From: Saccharopolyspora elongata
GTDB lineage: Bacteria; Actinomycetota; Actinomycetes; Mycobacteriales; Pseudonocardiaceae
Length of the DNA stretch: 64,000 nt
Direction: 5' to 3'
Assembly (NCBI RefSeq): GCF_004348985.1
Contig: NZ_SMKW01000022.1
Coordinates: forward strand, 1 to 64,000
The notes beneath the pieces are model-generated. The model ran no database searches. It was not told the origin of the DNA and worked only from the letters and a program-made list of their open reading frames with translations. Position numbers and translations under genes: made by a program. Positions 8,426-16,380 of this stretch are shown in pieces; position 1 is the first letter of the stretch, and each line of letters starts with the position of its first letter.

Positions 8426-9538
8426 ATGGACTTCCACCTCAGCGACGAGCTGGTCGCGGTCCAGGACCTGTCCCGCAGCATCTTCGCCGACCGGGCCGCC
8501 ACCGACCGGATCCGGGAGGTGGAGGCGTCGGAGACGCGCGTCGACGAGCGCCTCTGGGCGGACCTGGCCGGGGCTGGGCTGGTGGGCATCGCGCTGCCCG
8601 AGGAACACGGCGGAGCGGGCCTCGGCCTCGCCGGCCTGTGCGTGCTGCTGGAGGAGCAGGGCCGGTTCGTCGCGCCCGTTCCACTGTGGACGTCCGGGGT
8701 GGCGGCGCTGGCGGTCGCCACCCACGGCGACGAGGAGCAGCGCGGCCGGATCCTGCCGGCGGCAGCCGACGGGAGCCTGCGGCTGGCCCTGGCGCTGGAG
8801 GAGTTCGCCCCCGCCGAGCCCGGCGCACCGGAGTGCACCGCGACCGTCGACGGAAATGCCTGGCGGCTAACGGGAACCAAGGCGGTCGTGCCGTCCCCGC
8901 AGGGCGCCGACGCGGTGGTCGTGTCCGCGACCACGGACCGGGGACCGGGGTTGTTCCTGGTGCGAGCGGACGCCGAAGGCGCGCGGTGGGAACAGGCCGA
9001 GACCACGACCTGGGACCTCAGCGGGCACCTCCACCTCGACCGCACCGTCGGGCACGCGGTCGGCGATCCGGGCGGCGACGCGCTCCGCCAGACCCTGCGT
9101 CGCGCCACCGCCGCCCTGGCGGCGATCCAGGCCGGGGTCGCGCAAGGAGCCCTGGCGCTCGCCGCCGGCTACCTCGGCGAGCGGCACCAGTTCGGCCGCC
9201 CCCTGGCCACCTTCCAGGCGGTCCAGCACCAGTTGGCCGACTGCTACATCGACATCGAGGCCATGCGGGTGACGCTGTGGCAGGCGATCACCTCGCTCGC
9301 CGACGAGGCGCCCGACGCCGGCGCCGCCGTGCTGGTGGCCAAGTGGTGGGCGGATCAGGCCGGGCTGGACGTCGTGCACCGCACGCAGCACGTGCACGGT
9401 GGCATCGGCGTCGACGTCGACTACCCGGCCCACCGGTTCTTCCTGTGGGGCAAGCAGATCTCCGGCACGTTCGGCGGAGCCGAGGCCGCCCTCGCCGACC
9501 TGGGCGAGCACCTGGCCGTCGAGGAGGTGGCCTCGTGA
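8426..9538 (+). CDS. Acyl-CoA dehydrogenase, ChsE1/FadE28-like
   Basis: A 370-residue acyl-CoA dehydrogenase beginning MDFHLSDELV, with GAAVLVAKWW and the QHVHGGIGVD C-terminal motif (about residues 317-326) near the FAD site. The central region is more divergent than in the first dehydrogenase: the usual SEPxAGSD-type segment is replaced by EEFAPAEPGAPE, as is typical of one subunit in the heterotetrameric steroid enzymes. Two purine-rich stretches (GGAGAAGGAG) precede the start. It ends in a GTGA overlap with ChsH1. Role: partner subunit for C22-steroid side-chain dehydrogenation. Confidence 0.8.
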   Translation: MDFHLSDELVAVQDLSRSIFADRAATDRIREVEASETRVDERLWADLAGAGLVGIALPEEHGGAGLGLAGLCVLLEEQGRFVAPVPLWTSGVAALAVATHGDEEQRGRILPAAADGSLRLALALEEFAPAEPGAPECTATVDGNAWRLTGTKAVVPSPQGADAVVVSATTDRGPGLFLVRADAEGARWEQAETTTWDLSGHLHLDRTVGHAVGDPGGDALRQTLRRATAALAAIQAGVAQGALALAAGYLGERHQFGRPLATFQAVQHQLADCYIDIEAMRVTLWQAITSLADEAPDAGAAVLVAKWWADQAGLDVVHRTQHVHGGIGVDVDYPAHRFFLWGKQISGTFGGAEAALADLGEHLAVEEVAS

Positions 9539-9975
9539 CGATCCCGCCGACGCGGACCTTCGACGCGGTGCGCGTCGGGGAAGTCCTCCCGGAGCTGGAG
9601 ATCCCGCTGACCCGCACCCTCGTCGTGGCCACCGCGATCGCGAGCCGGGACTTCCAGGACGTGCACCACGATCCGGGGCTGGCGGCCGAGCGCGGCTCCC
9701 AGGACGTGTTCATGAACATCCTCACGACCAACGGCCTCGTGGACCGGTTCGTCACCTCCTGGGCCGGCCCGGCCGCGGTGGTCAAGGCCATCCGGATCCG
9801 GCTCGGGGTGCCCAACTACCCGGGCGACACGATGGTCCTCAGCGGCGCGGTGACCGGCAAGGACGAGCCGCACCGGCGCGTCCAGGTCTCGATCCGGGGC
9901 GAGAACGGCCTCGGCGCGCACGTCACCGGCACGGTCGACGTCCAGCTTCCCGGCACCCGCAAGGAGTCCGCATGA
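9535..9975 (+). CDS. chsH1: ChsH1-like MaoC hydratase subunit
   Basis: A 146-residue single hot-dog domain protein starting at GTG within the GTGA overlap. The hydratase motif DFQDVHHDP (about residues 40-48) supplies the catalytic Asp/His pair; ChsH2 lacks a good version of it, as expected for a heteromeric hydratase. It should hydrate 3-oxo-4,17-pregnadiene-20-carboxyl-CoA together with ChsH2. The stop overlaps the Ltp2 start (ATGA). Confidence 0.83.
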   Translation: MTIPPTRTFDAVRVGEVLPELEIPLTRTLVVATAIASRDFQDVHHDPGLAAERGSQDVFMNILTTNGLVDRFVTSWAGPAAVVKAIRIRLGVPNYPGDTMVLSGAVTGKDEPHRRVQVSIRGENGLGAHVTGTVDVQLPGTRKESA

Positions 9976-11162
9976 GCCCGGCCAGCGGCACCGCGCTGTC
10001 CCGTTCGGCCGCGATCGTCGGCATCGGCGCGACGGAGTTCTCCAAGAAGTCCGGCCGCAGCGAACTGCAGCTTGCCACCGAGGCGGTGCTCGCCGCCGTG
10101 GCAGATGCCGGGCTGACGCCCGCCGACGTCGACGGCATGGTGACCTACACCGCGGAGTCGAGCTCCGACATCCACGTCGCCCGCAACACGGGGATCGGCG
10201 ATCTCACCTTCTTCTCCCGCGTCGGCTACGGCGGCGGGGCGGCGTGCGGCACGGTCGCGCACGCCGCGGCCGCCATCGCCACCGGGCTGGCGTCGGTCGT
10301 GGTCTGCTGGCGGGCCTTCAACGAGCGGTCGGGGGAGCGCTACGGGCTGGGCCAGGCCGATCGCGCGATGGACACCAGCGCCGACCGGGCCGCGTACTCG
10401 TGGATGACGCCGTACGGCCTGAACACCCCCGCCCAGTGGGTGGCCATGTTCGCCCGCCGCTACCTGCACGAATACGGCGCCACCTCGGAGGATTTCGGGC
10501 GGGTCGCCGTGCTGGACCGCAAGCACGCCGCCACCAACCCCAACGCCTGGTTCTACGGGCGCCCGATCACGCTGGCCGATCACCAGGCGTCGCGGTGGAT
10601 CGCCGAGCCGCTGCACCTGCTGGACTGCTGCCAGGAAACGGACGGGGGCCAGGCGCTGGTGCTGGTCTCCGCGGAGCGCGCCCGGGACCTGCCGCACGCC
10701 CCGGTCCACGCGCTCGCCGCGGCGCAGGGTTCCGGTGCCGACCAGCACATGATGACGAGCTACTACCGGCCGTCGATCTCGGGCATCCCGGAGCTGGGAC
10801 TGGTCGGCGACCAGCTGTGGTCGCAGAGCGGGCTGCGCCCCGACGACGTGCAGGCCGCGATCCTCTACGACCACTTCACCCCGCTGGTGCTCCCGCAGCT
10901 GGAGGAGCTCGGCTTCTGCGCCCGGGGCGAGGCGAAGGACTTCATCCGGGACGGCCACCTCGAACTGGACGGCAGGCTGCCCACCAACACCCACGGCGGC
11001 CAGCTCGGCGAGGCGTACCTGCACGGGATGAACGGCATCGCCGAGGCCGTCCGGCTGGTCCGGGGCACCTCGGTCAACCAGCCGACGGGAGTGCGGAACG
11101 TGGTGGTCACGGCGGGAACCGGGGTGCCGACCAGCGGCCTGATCGTGGGAGCGGCGCGATGA
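9972..11162 (+). CDS. ltp2: Ltp2-like thiolase-fold steroid aldolase
   Basis: A 396-residue thiolase-superfamily protein of the lipid-transfer type. In Mycobacterium and Thermomonospora the homologue, bound to the ChsH2 DUF35 domain, performs the retro-aldol cleavage that releases propionyl-CoA and leaves the C17 ketone. The C-terminal segment NTHGGQLGEAYLHGMNG (about residues 341-357) includes a tyrosine in the region where the known enzyme has a catalytic tyrosine. The thiolase active cysteine is not in its usual context, consistent with an aldolase. It is the fifth member of the coupled operon. Confidence 0.84.
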   Translation: MSPASGTALSRSAAIVGIGATEFSKKSGRSELQLATEAVLAAVADAGLTPADVDGMVTYTAESSSDIHVARNTGIGDLTFFSRVGYGGGAACGTVAHAAAAIATGLASVVVCWRAFNERSGERYGLGQADRAMDTSADRAAYSWMTPYGLNTPAQWVAMFARRYLHEYGATSEDFGRVAVLDRKHAATNPNAWFYGRPITLADHQASRWIAEPLHLLDCCQETDGGQALVLVSAERARDLPHAPVHALAAAQGSGADQHMMTSYYRPSISGIPELGLVGDQLWSQSGLRPDDVQAAILYDHFTPLVLPQLEELGFCARGEAKDFIRDGHLELDGRLPTNTHGGQLGEAYLHGMNGIAEAVRLVRGTSVNQPTGVRNVVVTAGTGVPTSGLIVGAAR

Positions 11163-11974
11163 CGGCGGAAACGGCCCGCCCGGCGGGCGAATGGCGCGGC
11201 GTCGAGCTCGGCAGCCGCGTGGTCGACTACACCGAGCGGGACGCGATCCTCTACGCGCTGGCGGTCGGCGCCGCCGCAGCGGACCTGGACCTGGTCTTCG
11301 AGGAGCGGCTGCGGGTCCTGCCGACCTTCGCGCTGACGCTCGCGCAGTGGGCTCCCGACGCACTGGGCACCCGGGGCGCTTTCGACACCCGCACCGCCGT
11401 GCACGGCTCCCAGCGGCTCGAAGTGCTCGCCCCGCTGCCCCGCTCGGGTTCGCTGGCGATGACCGCGTCCGTGGCGGAGGTGTGGGACAAGGGCTCCGCG
11501 GCGATCTTCGAGGTGGCGGTGGAGAGCGACTACTTCGTCGCCACCTGGGCGCTGTTCGCCCCCGGCTGCGGCGGGTTCGGCGGCGAGCGCGGCCCGTCGA
11601 GCCCGAGGCGACCGGAAGCCGCGGCCGACCACCGGCTCGACGTCGCCACCGCGCCGAACCAGGCGGCGCTGTACCGGTTGCTGGGGGATCGCCACCACAT
11701 GCACATCGATCCCGCAGCTGCCGAGGCGGCGGGGCAGCCGCGGCCGTTCCTGCACGGCCTGTGCGCCCTGGCGGGCACGACCCTGGCGGTGGCGCGGCGC
11801 TACGGCGCCCATCCGGCCGACCTGCGCCGGTTGGAGGGTCGCTTCGCCGCTCCCGTCTTCCCCGGCGACCGGCTCTCGGTCGAGTGCTGGGGAGCCGACG
11901 CGAGCGCGGTCGCCTTCGGCGCCGCGGTCGCGGAGCGCGCCGTGCTGACCGGTGGGACGGTCTCGTTCGGCTAG
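11159..11974 (+). CDS. MaoC-family hydratase (Hsd4B/ChsH3-like)
   Basis: A 271-residue double hot-dog protein of the MFE2 C-terminal (hydratase 2) type. The N-terminal half has the YALAVGAAAADLDLVFE start. The C-terminal half has DRHHMHIDPAAAEAAG (about 178-193), holding the catalytic Asp/His, and the FLHGLCAL motif. Such enzymes hydrate longer 2-enoyl-CoAs, in steroid degradation the C26/C24 side-chain intermediates. It overlaps the ltp2 stop by four bases and ends the operon. Confidence 0.82.
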   Translation: MTAETARPAGEWRGVELGSRVVDYTERDAILYALAVGAAAADLDLVFEERLRVLPTFALTLAQWAPDALGTRGAFDTRTAVHGSQRLEVLAPLPRSGSLAMTASVAEVWDKGSAAIFEVAVESDYFVATWALFAPGCGGFGGERGPSSPRRPEAAADHRLDVATAPNQAALYRLLGDRHHMHIDPAAAEAAGQPRPFLHGLCALAGTTLAVARRYGAHPADLRRLEGRFAAPVFPGDRLSVECWGADASAVAFGAAVAERAVLTGGTVSFG

Positions 11975-12033
11975 CGCCGGCGCCTGCCGACCGGGGGCGT
12001 CCGGTCGGCAGGCGCATCGGAGGTGGCGGGCGG

Positions 12034-12447
12034 TCAGCCGACGATGGCCGTCACGCGGATCTCGACGCGCATCCCCGGGGCGCCGAGGGCCGGAACGCCG
12101 AGCTCGGTCCAGATGGGCGCGCGGTCGCCCATGCGCTCGCGGAACTGCTCCACCATGACGCGGTTGTGGACCTCTCCGATGAACTCGGCGGATTCGGGGA
12201 CGTGGTAGGAGTTCACGGAGATGACGTCGCGCCACGTGGCGCCGGCCGTGGCGAGGGTTCGCTCGACGTTCTCGAAGGCCTGCACGATCTCGTCCTCGAG
12301 GGATTCGGGGAAGTTCCAGTCGTCGTCCCAGCCTCCTTGGCCCGAGGTCTCGACGCGGTCGCCGATTCGAACCGCCTGGTTGTAGTGCATGTCGGTCAGC
12401 TGCCGCGCGCCGTACCCGGGCGTGGCGAAGAATTCCGGCTCGCTCAT
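12034..12447 (-). CDS. RidA/YjgF-family protein
   Basis: A 137-residue protein of the RidA family, whose members hydrolyse reactive enamines/imines or act as related deaminases. ETSGQGGWDD and the late VEIRVTAIVG strand fit the fold. The canonical catalytic arginine region (RxxVxxx near residue 105) is replaced by GVPALGAPGMRVEI, keeping one Arg. GAAAGGA precedes the ATG. It is divergent from the MarR gene and shares two perfect operators with it, so it is the likely MarR target. Substrate unknown. Confidence 0.8.
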   Translation of the reverse strand: MSEPEFFATPGYGARQLTDMHYNQAVRIGDRVETSGQGGWDDDWNFPESLEDEIVQAFENVERTLATAGATWRDVISVNSYHVPESAEFIGEVHNRVMVEQFRERMGDRAPIWTELGVPALGAPGMRVEIRVTAIVG

Positions 12448-12464
12448 GGGGTCCTTTCGTGATC

Positions 12465-12513
12465 ACTTCACGCGTGAAGTCAACGTAGCACGGTTTTACT
12501 TCACGCGTGAAGT
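12465..12513. promoter_or_regulatory. Two perfect MarR-type operators
   Basis: ACTTCACGCGTGAAGT, a perfect 16-bp palindrome, occurs at 12465-12480 and 12498-12513, 33 bp centre to centre. Both lie in the 91-base gap between the divergent RidA and MarR genes. The phasing of three helical turns and the identity of the copies argue for cooperative binding by the adjacent MarR protein and control of both genes. Confidence 0.85.
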
Positions 12514-12538
12514 CATGGCCGCTGGGTAGGGTGCCGCC

Positions 12539-13033
12539 ATGGCCACCACCGCAACCCCAGGCGCGGACGCCCCGGACGAGACGCCGTGGCTGAACGCGGA
12601 CGAGAAGGAGGCCTGGACCGGGCTGGTCTCGCTGGTCCTGCTGCTGCCGGGGCGGCTGGAGTCGCCGCTGCAGCACGAGGCCGGCCTGACCCTCTTCGAG
12701 TACCTGGCCCTCAGCCACATCTCGGAGGCCCCGGAGCGCCGCCTGCGGATGAGCGAGCTGGCCTACCTGGCCAACGGTTCCCTCTCGCGCCTGTCCAACG
12801 TCGTGAAGCGGTTCGAGCAGCGGGGCTGGGTGGCGCGTTCGCCCGATCCCGACGACGGCCGGTACACCGTCGCCGCGCTCACCGACGCCGGCTACGAGGT
12901 GGTCGTCGCCGCCGCGCCCACGCACGTGCGCGCGGTGCGGCGGCTCGTCCTCGACCCGCTCACCGACGCCGACCAGCAGGCGCTGGCCCGCATCGCAGCC
13001 AAGCTGCGGGTGCGACCGGTCGATCTGGCCTAG
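12539..13033 (+). CDS. MarR-family transcriptional regulator
   Basis: A 164-residue winged-helix regulator. The recognition region LRMSELAYLANGSLSRLSN (about 69-87) and the wing with SPDPDDGRY (about 99-107) are typical. It most likely represses itself and the divergent RidA gene through the two palindromes upstream, and loses binding in response to a small aromatic or lipophilic ligand. A decayed copy of its last 25 codons lies 1.4 kb downstream at 14417-14491. Its TAG stop falls in CTAG, which also provides the stop of the transposase relic on the other strand. Confidence 0.88.
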   Translation: MATTATPGADAPDETPWLNADEKEAWTGLVSLVLLLPGRLESPLQHEAGLTLFEYLALSHISEAPERRLRMSELAYLANGSLSRLSNVVKRFEQRGWVARSPDPDDGRYTVAALTDAGYEVVVAAAPTHVRAVRRLVLDPLTDADQQALARIAAKLRVRPVDLA

Positions 13034-13152
13034 AGGTAGGACGCCACGACGTTGGTGACACGCTGATCCAGCATGGCGGCGGGCGGTTGTCCGCCTGCTG
13101 CGCCGTGCGGGCGGTGATGGTTATAGTGCGCGTTCCACACGCAGAGGGCGTT
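13030..13152 (-). mobile_element. IS481-like transposase C-terminal relic
   Basis: About 40 codons read as the tail of an integrase-core transposase. YNHHRPHGAAGGQPPAA and RVTNVVASYL correspond to the HRPHxALGGRxP and NNV-x-G-x-Y end of IS481-family enzymes. Nothing upstream in the frame looks like the DDE core, so this is a remnant. The stop codon shares CTAG with the MarR stop. A second relic with the same RVTNV block lies at 33293, also at a CTAG regulator stop. Confidence 0.65.
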
Positions 13153-13177
13153 CGAGCGTTGCTGCTCTGAGGTTGTG

Positions 13178-13822
13178 TCACTGTCGATCTGCCCGGGCAG
13201 CACCGCCCTCACCCGGTTCCGCGGGTGCGCCCGGTGACGGCGGCAGAACACCAACATGCCCACCTCGCACCCCCGGCTGCTCGGCAAGGTCGACGATCGC
13301 GCGAGCGTGGTCGGCATAGGTGATACGTGCACTGAGGTCACCGACAGCCGTCATGGTGTAGCCGCCCTGAGGCGACCTGTGGGGGTCGAAATCTCCCGCT
13401 GGGCTCACGGCGGTCCATATCAGGTCCGATCCCGTGAACACCTCCAACGCCGCACGGTGTCCGAGTGAGAACGGACGGTACTCCGCCGGAAAGCCTTCGG
13501 CGTCAACCGGAGCAACTCCAGCGGCGTTCGGAAGCAATGACGCGATACTCACCCACACCAGACGATCAACGCCCGCTTCGACCAGGCCGGCCGCCAGGCT
13601 GCTTGCAGCGGCACGGTAGAACCCCGCCGGGTCGCCGTCAGCCGGTGCCACAGCACCGATTGCGACATCCTGACCGAAAGCTGCCCTGGCCACGGCCTGC
13701 GGGTTGGTGATGTCCGCGTCAGCCCTTCTCAACGCGGTCACGTGGTGTCCGCGCGCAGATGCCTCGATAACGGCAGCGGTACCAGCCTGGCCGCCAGCCC
13801 CAAAGATCGCGATCTTCAACAT
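13178..13822 (-). CDS. NAD(P)H-binding (NmrA/SDR-a type) protein, altered C-terminus
   Basis: A 214-residue protein starting MLKIAIFGAGGQAG, a clear GxGxxG Rossmann start. It has VGVDRLVWVS-type central strands and the ITYADHARAIVDLAE helix seen near the end of this family (NAD(P)-binding, atypical SDR). After about residue 190 the sequence turns into a Pro/Ala/Gly-rich tail (PPSPGAPAEPGEGG) that the family does not have. The native C-terminus was probably lost where the transposase relic begins. It is divergent from the HxlR regulator, its likely controller. It may still fold, but function is uncertain. Confidence 0.65.
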   Translation of the reverse strand: MLKIAIFGAGGQAGTAAVIEASARGHHVTALRRADADITNPQAVARAAFGQDVAIGAVAPADGDPAGFYRAAASSLAAGLVEAGVDRLVWVSIASLLPNAAGVAPVDAEGFPAEYRPFSLGHRAALEVFTGSDLIWTAVSPAGDFDPHRSPQGGYTMTAVGDLSARITYADHARAIVDLAEQPGVRGGHVGVLPPSPGAPAEPGEGGAARADRQ

Positions 13823-13876
13823 GCGCGTGACGGTAGGACAACGTCCGGTTCCCGATCGGGTACCTACGCTTGTCGT

Positions 13877-14245
13877 ATGCGCCCGCCGTCGCCCATCACC
13901 TTCGATGAGTTGTGCCCGTCCTCGATGCTTCCGGTTCGGATGCAGCACAAGTGGGGACCGCTCGTGTTGCGACTGCTCGACGACGGGGCCCAACCGTTCA
14001 GCCACATTCGGCGGGCACTACCGCGCCTCGGCCCCAAGGAGCTCACCCGCGCACTTCGATCGCTGGAACGCGATGGGTTCATCACCCGCGACCCAAGCGG
14101 CGGTTCGATCAGCTACAGACTCACGCCCCTCGGGCGGAGCCTGCTCGCACTGCTTCTCGATGTCTACGCCTGGACGGCGGAACACTGGGACGAGATCGTC
14201 GATGCGCGGGAGTCCGGTGCCACCCGCTACCCGAGCAAGCATTAA
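13877..14245 (+). CDS. HxlR-family transcriptional regulator
   Basis: A 122-residue winged-helix protein with the HxlR hallmarks: a cysteine near the N-terminus (DELCPSS), KWGPLVLRLL at about 26-35, LPRLGPKELTRALRSLERDG (recognition helix) and YRLTPLGRSL. These regulators often respond to electrophiles or oxidants and control a neighbouring NAD(P)-dependent oxidoreductase, which here is the divergent gene at 13822. The ATG at 13877 matches the family's usual length. Confidence 0.85.
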   Translation: MRPPSPITFDELCPSSMLPVRMQHKWGPLVLRLLDDGAQPFSHIRRALPRLGPKELTRALRSLERDGFITRDPSGGSISYRLTPLGRSLLALLLDVYAWTAEHWDEIVDARESGATRYPSKH

Positions 14246-14382
14246 CCGGCCGCCTCGACCCGCTTGTCGCACGAGAACAATGAATCCGGGGTACGGGTGG
14301 TGGACTCCCGCAGGAATTGCGGTCCGGACTCCGGGATCCCCGACTTGTGCTGACGCCGAATTCTGAGGCGGCCCAGGAAGAA

Positions 14383-14410
14383 GCGGTGCCCACTGTGTGG
14401 TGGGCACCGC
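14383..14410. terminator. Terminator hairpin GCGGTGCCCAC...GTGGGCACCGC
   Basis: Perfect 11-bp arms enclose the six bases TGTGTG. Almost the same stem, as a perfect 34-bp palindrome, occurs at 21875-21908. It probably ends HxlR transcription. Confidence 0.7.
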
Positions 14411-14416
14411 CTCCCG

Positions 14417-14491
14417 CTCACCGCTACCGACCAGCAGGCGTTGGCCGGCATCGTGGCCAAGCTGCGGGTGCGACCGGCCGACCTGGCCTGA
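14417..14491 (+). pseudogene. Decayed copy of the MarR 3' end
   Basis: Twenty-five codons ending in TGA read LTATDQQALAGIVAKLRVRPADLA. The functional MarR gene ends LTDADQQALARIAAKLRVRPVDLA. DNA identity is high and the reading frame with stop is kept, but no start or upstream body of the gene is present; a terminator hairpin sits directly before it. This is the remnant of a duplication, or of a second MarR gene lost by deletion. Confidence 0.8.
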
Positions 14492-14495
14492 AGGT

Positions 14496-14535
14496 TGTCC
14501 CGCAATCGCGGGTTCGGACCTGTGATTGCGGGACA
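14496..14535. terminator. Terminator hairpin, 12-bp arms
   Basis: TGTCCCGCAATC pairs perfectly with GATTGCGGGACA across a 16-base loop. It lies just past the stop of the minus-strand SDR at 14547 and right after the MarR relic stop, so it can serve both directions. Confidence 0.7.
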
Positions 14536-14546
14536 GCCGACCGAAA

Positions 14547-15305
14547 TCAGTGGACGCCGCCGTCGAGGCGGAGGATTGCTCCGGTGCAGAAGGAAGACGC
14601 GGCGCTGGCGAAGTAGAGAGCTGCTCCCACGACCTCGTCGGGCTCGCCTCCGCGGCCCAGCGCGATCGAGGTTCTGGCCCGTTCGGCGAAGGCGTCGAGG
14701 TCCCAGGCGTGGGAGATGTCGGTGAGGAACGGCCCGGCTTGGATGGCGTTGACCCGGACCTTGGGTCCGAAGGCGCGGGCGAAGCCTTCGGTGAGGGTGT
14801 TCAGGCCGGTTTTCGCCGCGGCGTAGGGGAGTTCGATCGGTGCCGGTCGGATCGCGGCTATCGACGAGATGTTGATGACCGAGCCGCCGTCGGCCTCGGC
14901 CATCCGGGTGCCGATCAGTGCGGTGAGCCGGAACGGGCCCTTGAGGTTGACGGCGAGCACCTTGTCCCACAGGGCTTCGCCGACCTGGTCGAGGCTGGGG
15001 TACAGGGGCGAGAGGCCGGCGTTGTTGACCAGCACGTCGACCCGGCCGAACTCGGCGTAGGCGCGTTCGACCAGGGCATCGCACTGGTCCCAGTGGCTGA
15101 CGTTGCAGGCCACGGGGAGTGCGCGGACGCTGTGCTCCTCCTCGATCTCACGTGCCGTGCTCTCGCAGGCTTCCAGTTTGCGGCTGGCGATGATCACGTC
15201 TGCCCCCTTGGCCGCGAAGGCGTGGGCCATCGCGCGGCCCATGCCTCGGCTGCCACCGGTGACGAGGGCGATCTTGCCGGTCAGGTCGAAGGTCGTGTCG
15301 GTCAT
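14547..15305 (-). CDS. Short-chain dehydrogenase (LvaD-like position)
   Basis: A 252-residue classical SDR: TGGSRGMG at about 15-22, NNAG near 95, Ser in INISSIAAI, then the Tyr-x-x-x-Lys motif in LPYAAAKTGL. It is the last gene of a minus-strand operon with the APH-type kinase and the acyl-CoA dehydrogenase. An SDR or 3-hydroxybutyrate-dehydrogenase-like protein occupies the same role (LvaD) in the Pseudomonas levulinate pathway, oxidising the 3-hydroxyacyl-CoA product. The start at 15305 is preferred because the five upstream residues add nothing conserved. Confidence 0.82.
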   Translation of the reverse strand: MTDTTFDLTGKIALVTGGSRGMGRAMAHAFAAKGADVIIASRKLEACESTAREIEEEHSVRALPVACNVSHWDQCDALVERAYAEFGRVDVLVNNAGLSPLYPSLDQVGEALWDKVLAVNLKGPFRLTALIGTRMAEADGGSVINISSIAAIRPAPIELPYAAAKTGLNTLTEGFARAFGPKVRVNAIQAGPFLTDISHAWDLDAFAERARTSIALGRGGEPDEVVGAALYFASAASSFCTGAILRLDGGVH

Positions 15306-15327
15306 GGGATCGCGCTCCAACCGGGGT

Positions 15328-16380
15328 TCATATCAGCGATCGGGCTTGGGTGAGCAGGCCGATGGCGTGCGCGTGCAGGCGGTCGCCGATGCCGGCCGGT
15401 GCCTTGCCCGCGCAGGCGCGGGCGTGGGTTCCTTCCAGGACGATGCCGAGCTTGAAGCAGGCCAGGACGCGGTACCAGATGATGGCGGCCAGGTCGCGGC
15501 TGGTGTGCTCGGCGTAGCAGGCGATGAGTTCGGCGCGGCTGGGCAGGCCCCCCGCGTCCGCGATCGCGGAGGGGCGGATCAGGCCGCCGTCGGTTTCCGG
15601 CCAGGTGGCCAGCAGCCACCCGAGGTCGAGCAGCGGGTCGCCGACCGTCACCATCTCCCAGTCGACGATCGCCGCCACCTGCGGTCCCGCGCGGGAGTAC
15701 ATGATGTTGGCCAGGTGGTAGTCGCCGTGCATGAGACCGGGGCGCCAGGTCGACGGGCGGTTGCGGTCCAGCCAGTCGGCGACTTCGGCGACGCCCGGGA
15801 GGTCCGGGCCGGGGTAGCCGTCGAACGCCGCGTAGGAGTCGAGCTCGCCCAGCCAGCGGCCGACCTGGCGGTCGAGGAACCCGGTGGGGTTCCCGACGTC
15901 GCCCAGGCCGACCGCGACGTGGTCGACTTCGCCGAGCGCGGCGATGGCCCTGGCGGCACCCAGTCCCATCTCGTGCCGGATGGCCGCATCAGCGGCGTGG
16001 CGGGACGGCAGCGATACCGTTGCGTTGAACCCGTCCACGTGCTCCATCAGGTAGAACACCGCTCCGCCGAGGACTTCCGGGTCGGGGCAGCCGGCGACGA
16101 TCGCAGGGGCGCGGACCGGTGTCGGTGCGAGCGCCGCGAGCACCCTCATCTCGCGGATCAGCGCGTCGTTGCTGCGCTTGCGCAGATGTCGTGGCGGGCG
16201 GCGCAACACGTAGACCTGGTCGCCTCTGCGCAGCCGCAGCATGACGTTCTGCGTGCCGCCGGTCAGTTCGGTGACTTCGGTGAAGTCGCCCGGCGGCAGG
16301 CCCTGGTCGTCCATCCACCGTGCTAGCGCGGTGAAATCGACCAGCGCGGGATCCACTGTGGATTGTCGGGATGTGCTCAC
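15328..16380 (-). CDS. APH-fold kinase, LvaA/ACAD10-11 kinase-like
   Basis: A 350-residue aminoglycoside-phosphotransferase-fold kinase. The Brenner motif HGDYHLANIM (about residues 220-229) and the metal motif VDWEMVTVGDPLLDLGW (about 240-256) are intact. Kinases of this group directly precede, or are fused to, acyl-CoA dehydrogenases of the ACAD10/11 type and phosphorylate the 4-hydroxyl of 4-hydroxyacyl-CoAs; Pseudomonas LvaA is the studied bacterial example. It starts at GTG overlapping the stop of that dehydrogenase. Antibiotic inactivation is much less likely than catabolism. Confidence 0.8.
   Translation of the reverse strand: MSTSRQSTVDPALVDFTALARWMDDQGLPPGDFTEVTELTGGTQNVMLRLRRGDQVYVLRRPPRHLRKRSNDALIREMRVLAALAPTPVRAPAIVAGCPDPEVLGGAVFYLMEHVDGFNATVSLPSRHAADAAIRHEMGLGAARAIAALGEVDHVAVGLGDVGNPTGFLDRQVGRWLGELDSYAAFDGYPGPDLPGVAEVADWLDRNRPSTWRPGLMHGDYHLANIMYSRAGPQVAAIVDWEMVTVGDPLLDLGWLLATWPETDGGLIRPSAIADAGGLPSRAELIACYAEHTSRDLAAIIWYRVLACFKLGIVLEGTHARACAGKAPAGIGDRLHAHAIGLLTQARSLI

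Noticed and set aside
15328-16380. Aminoglycoside resistance gene
   Set aside because: APH fold is clear, but its overlap with an ACAD10/11-type dehydrogenase points to catabolic kinase activity.
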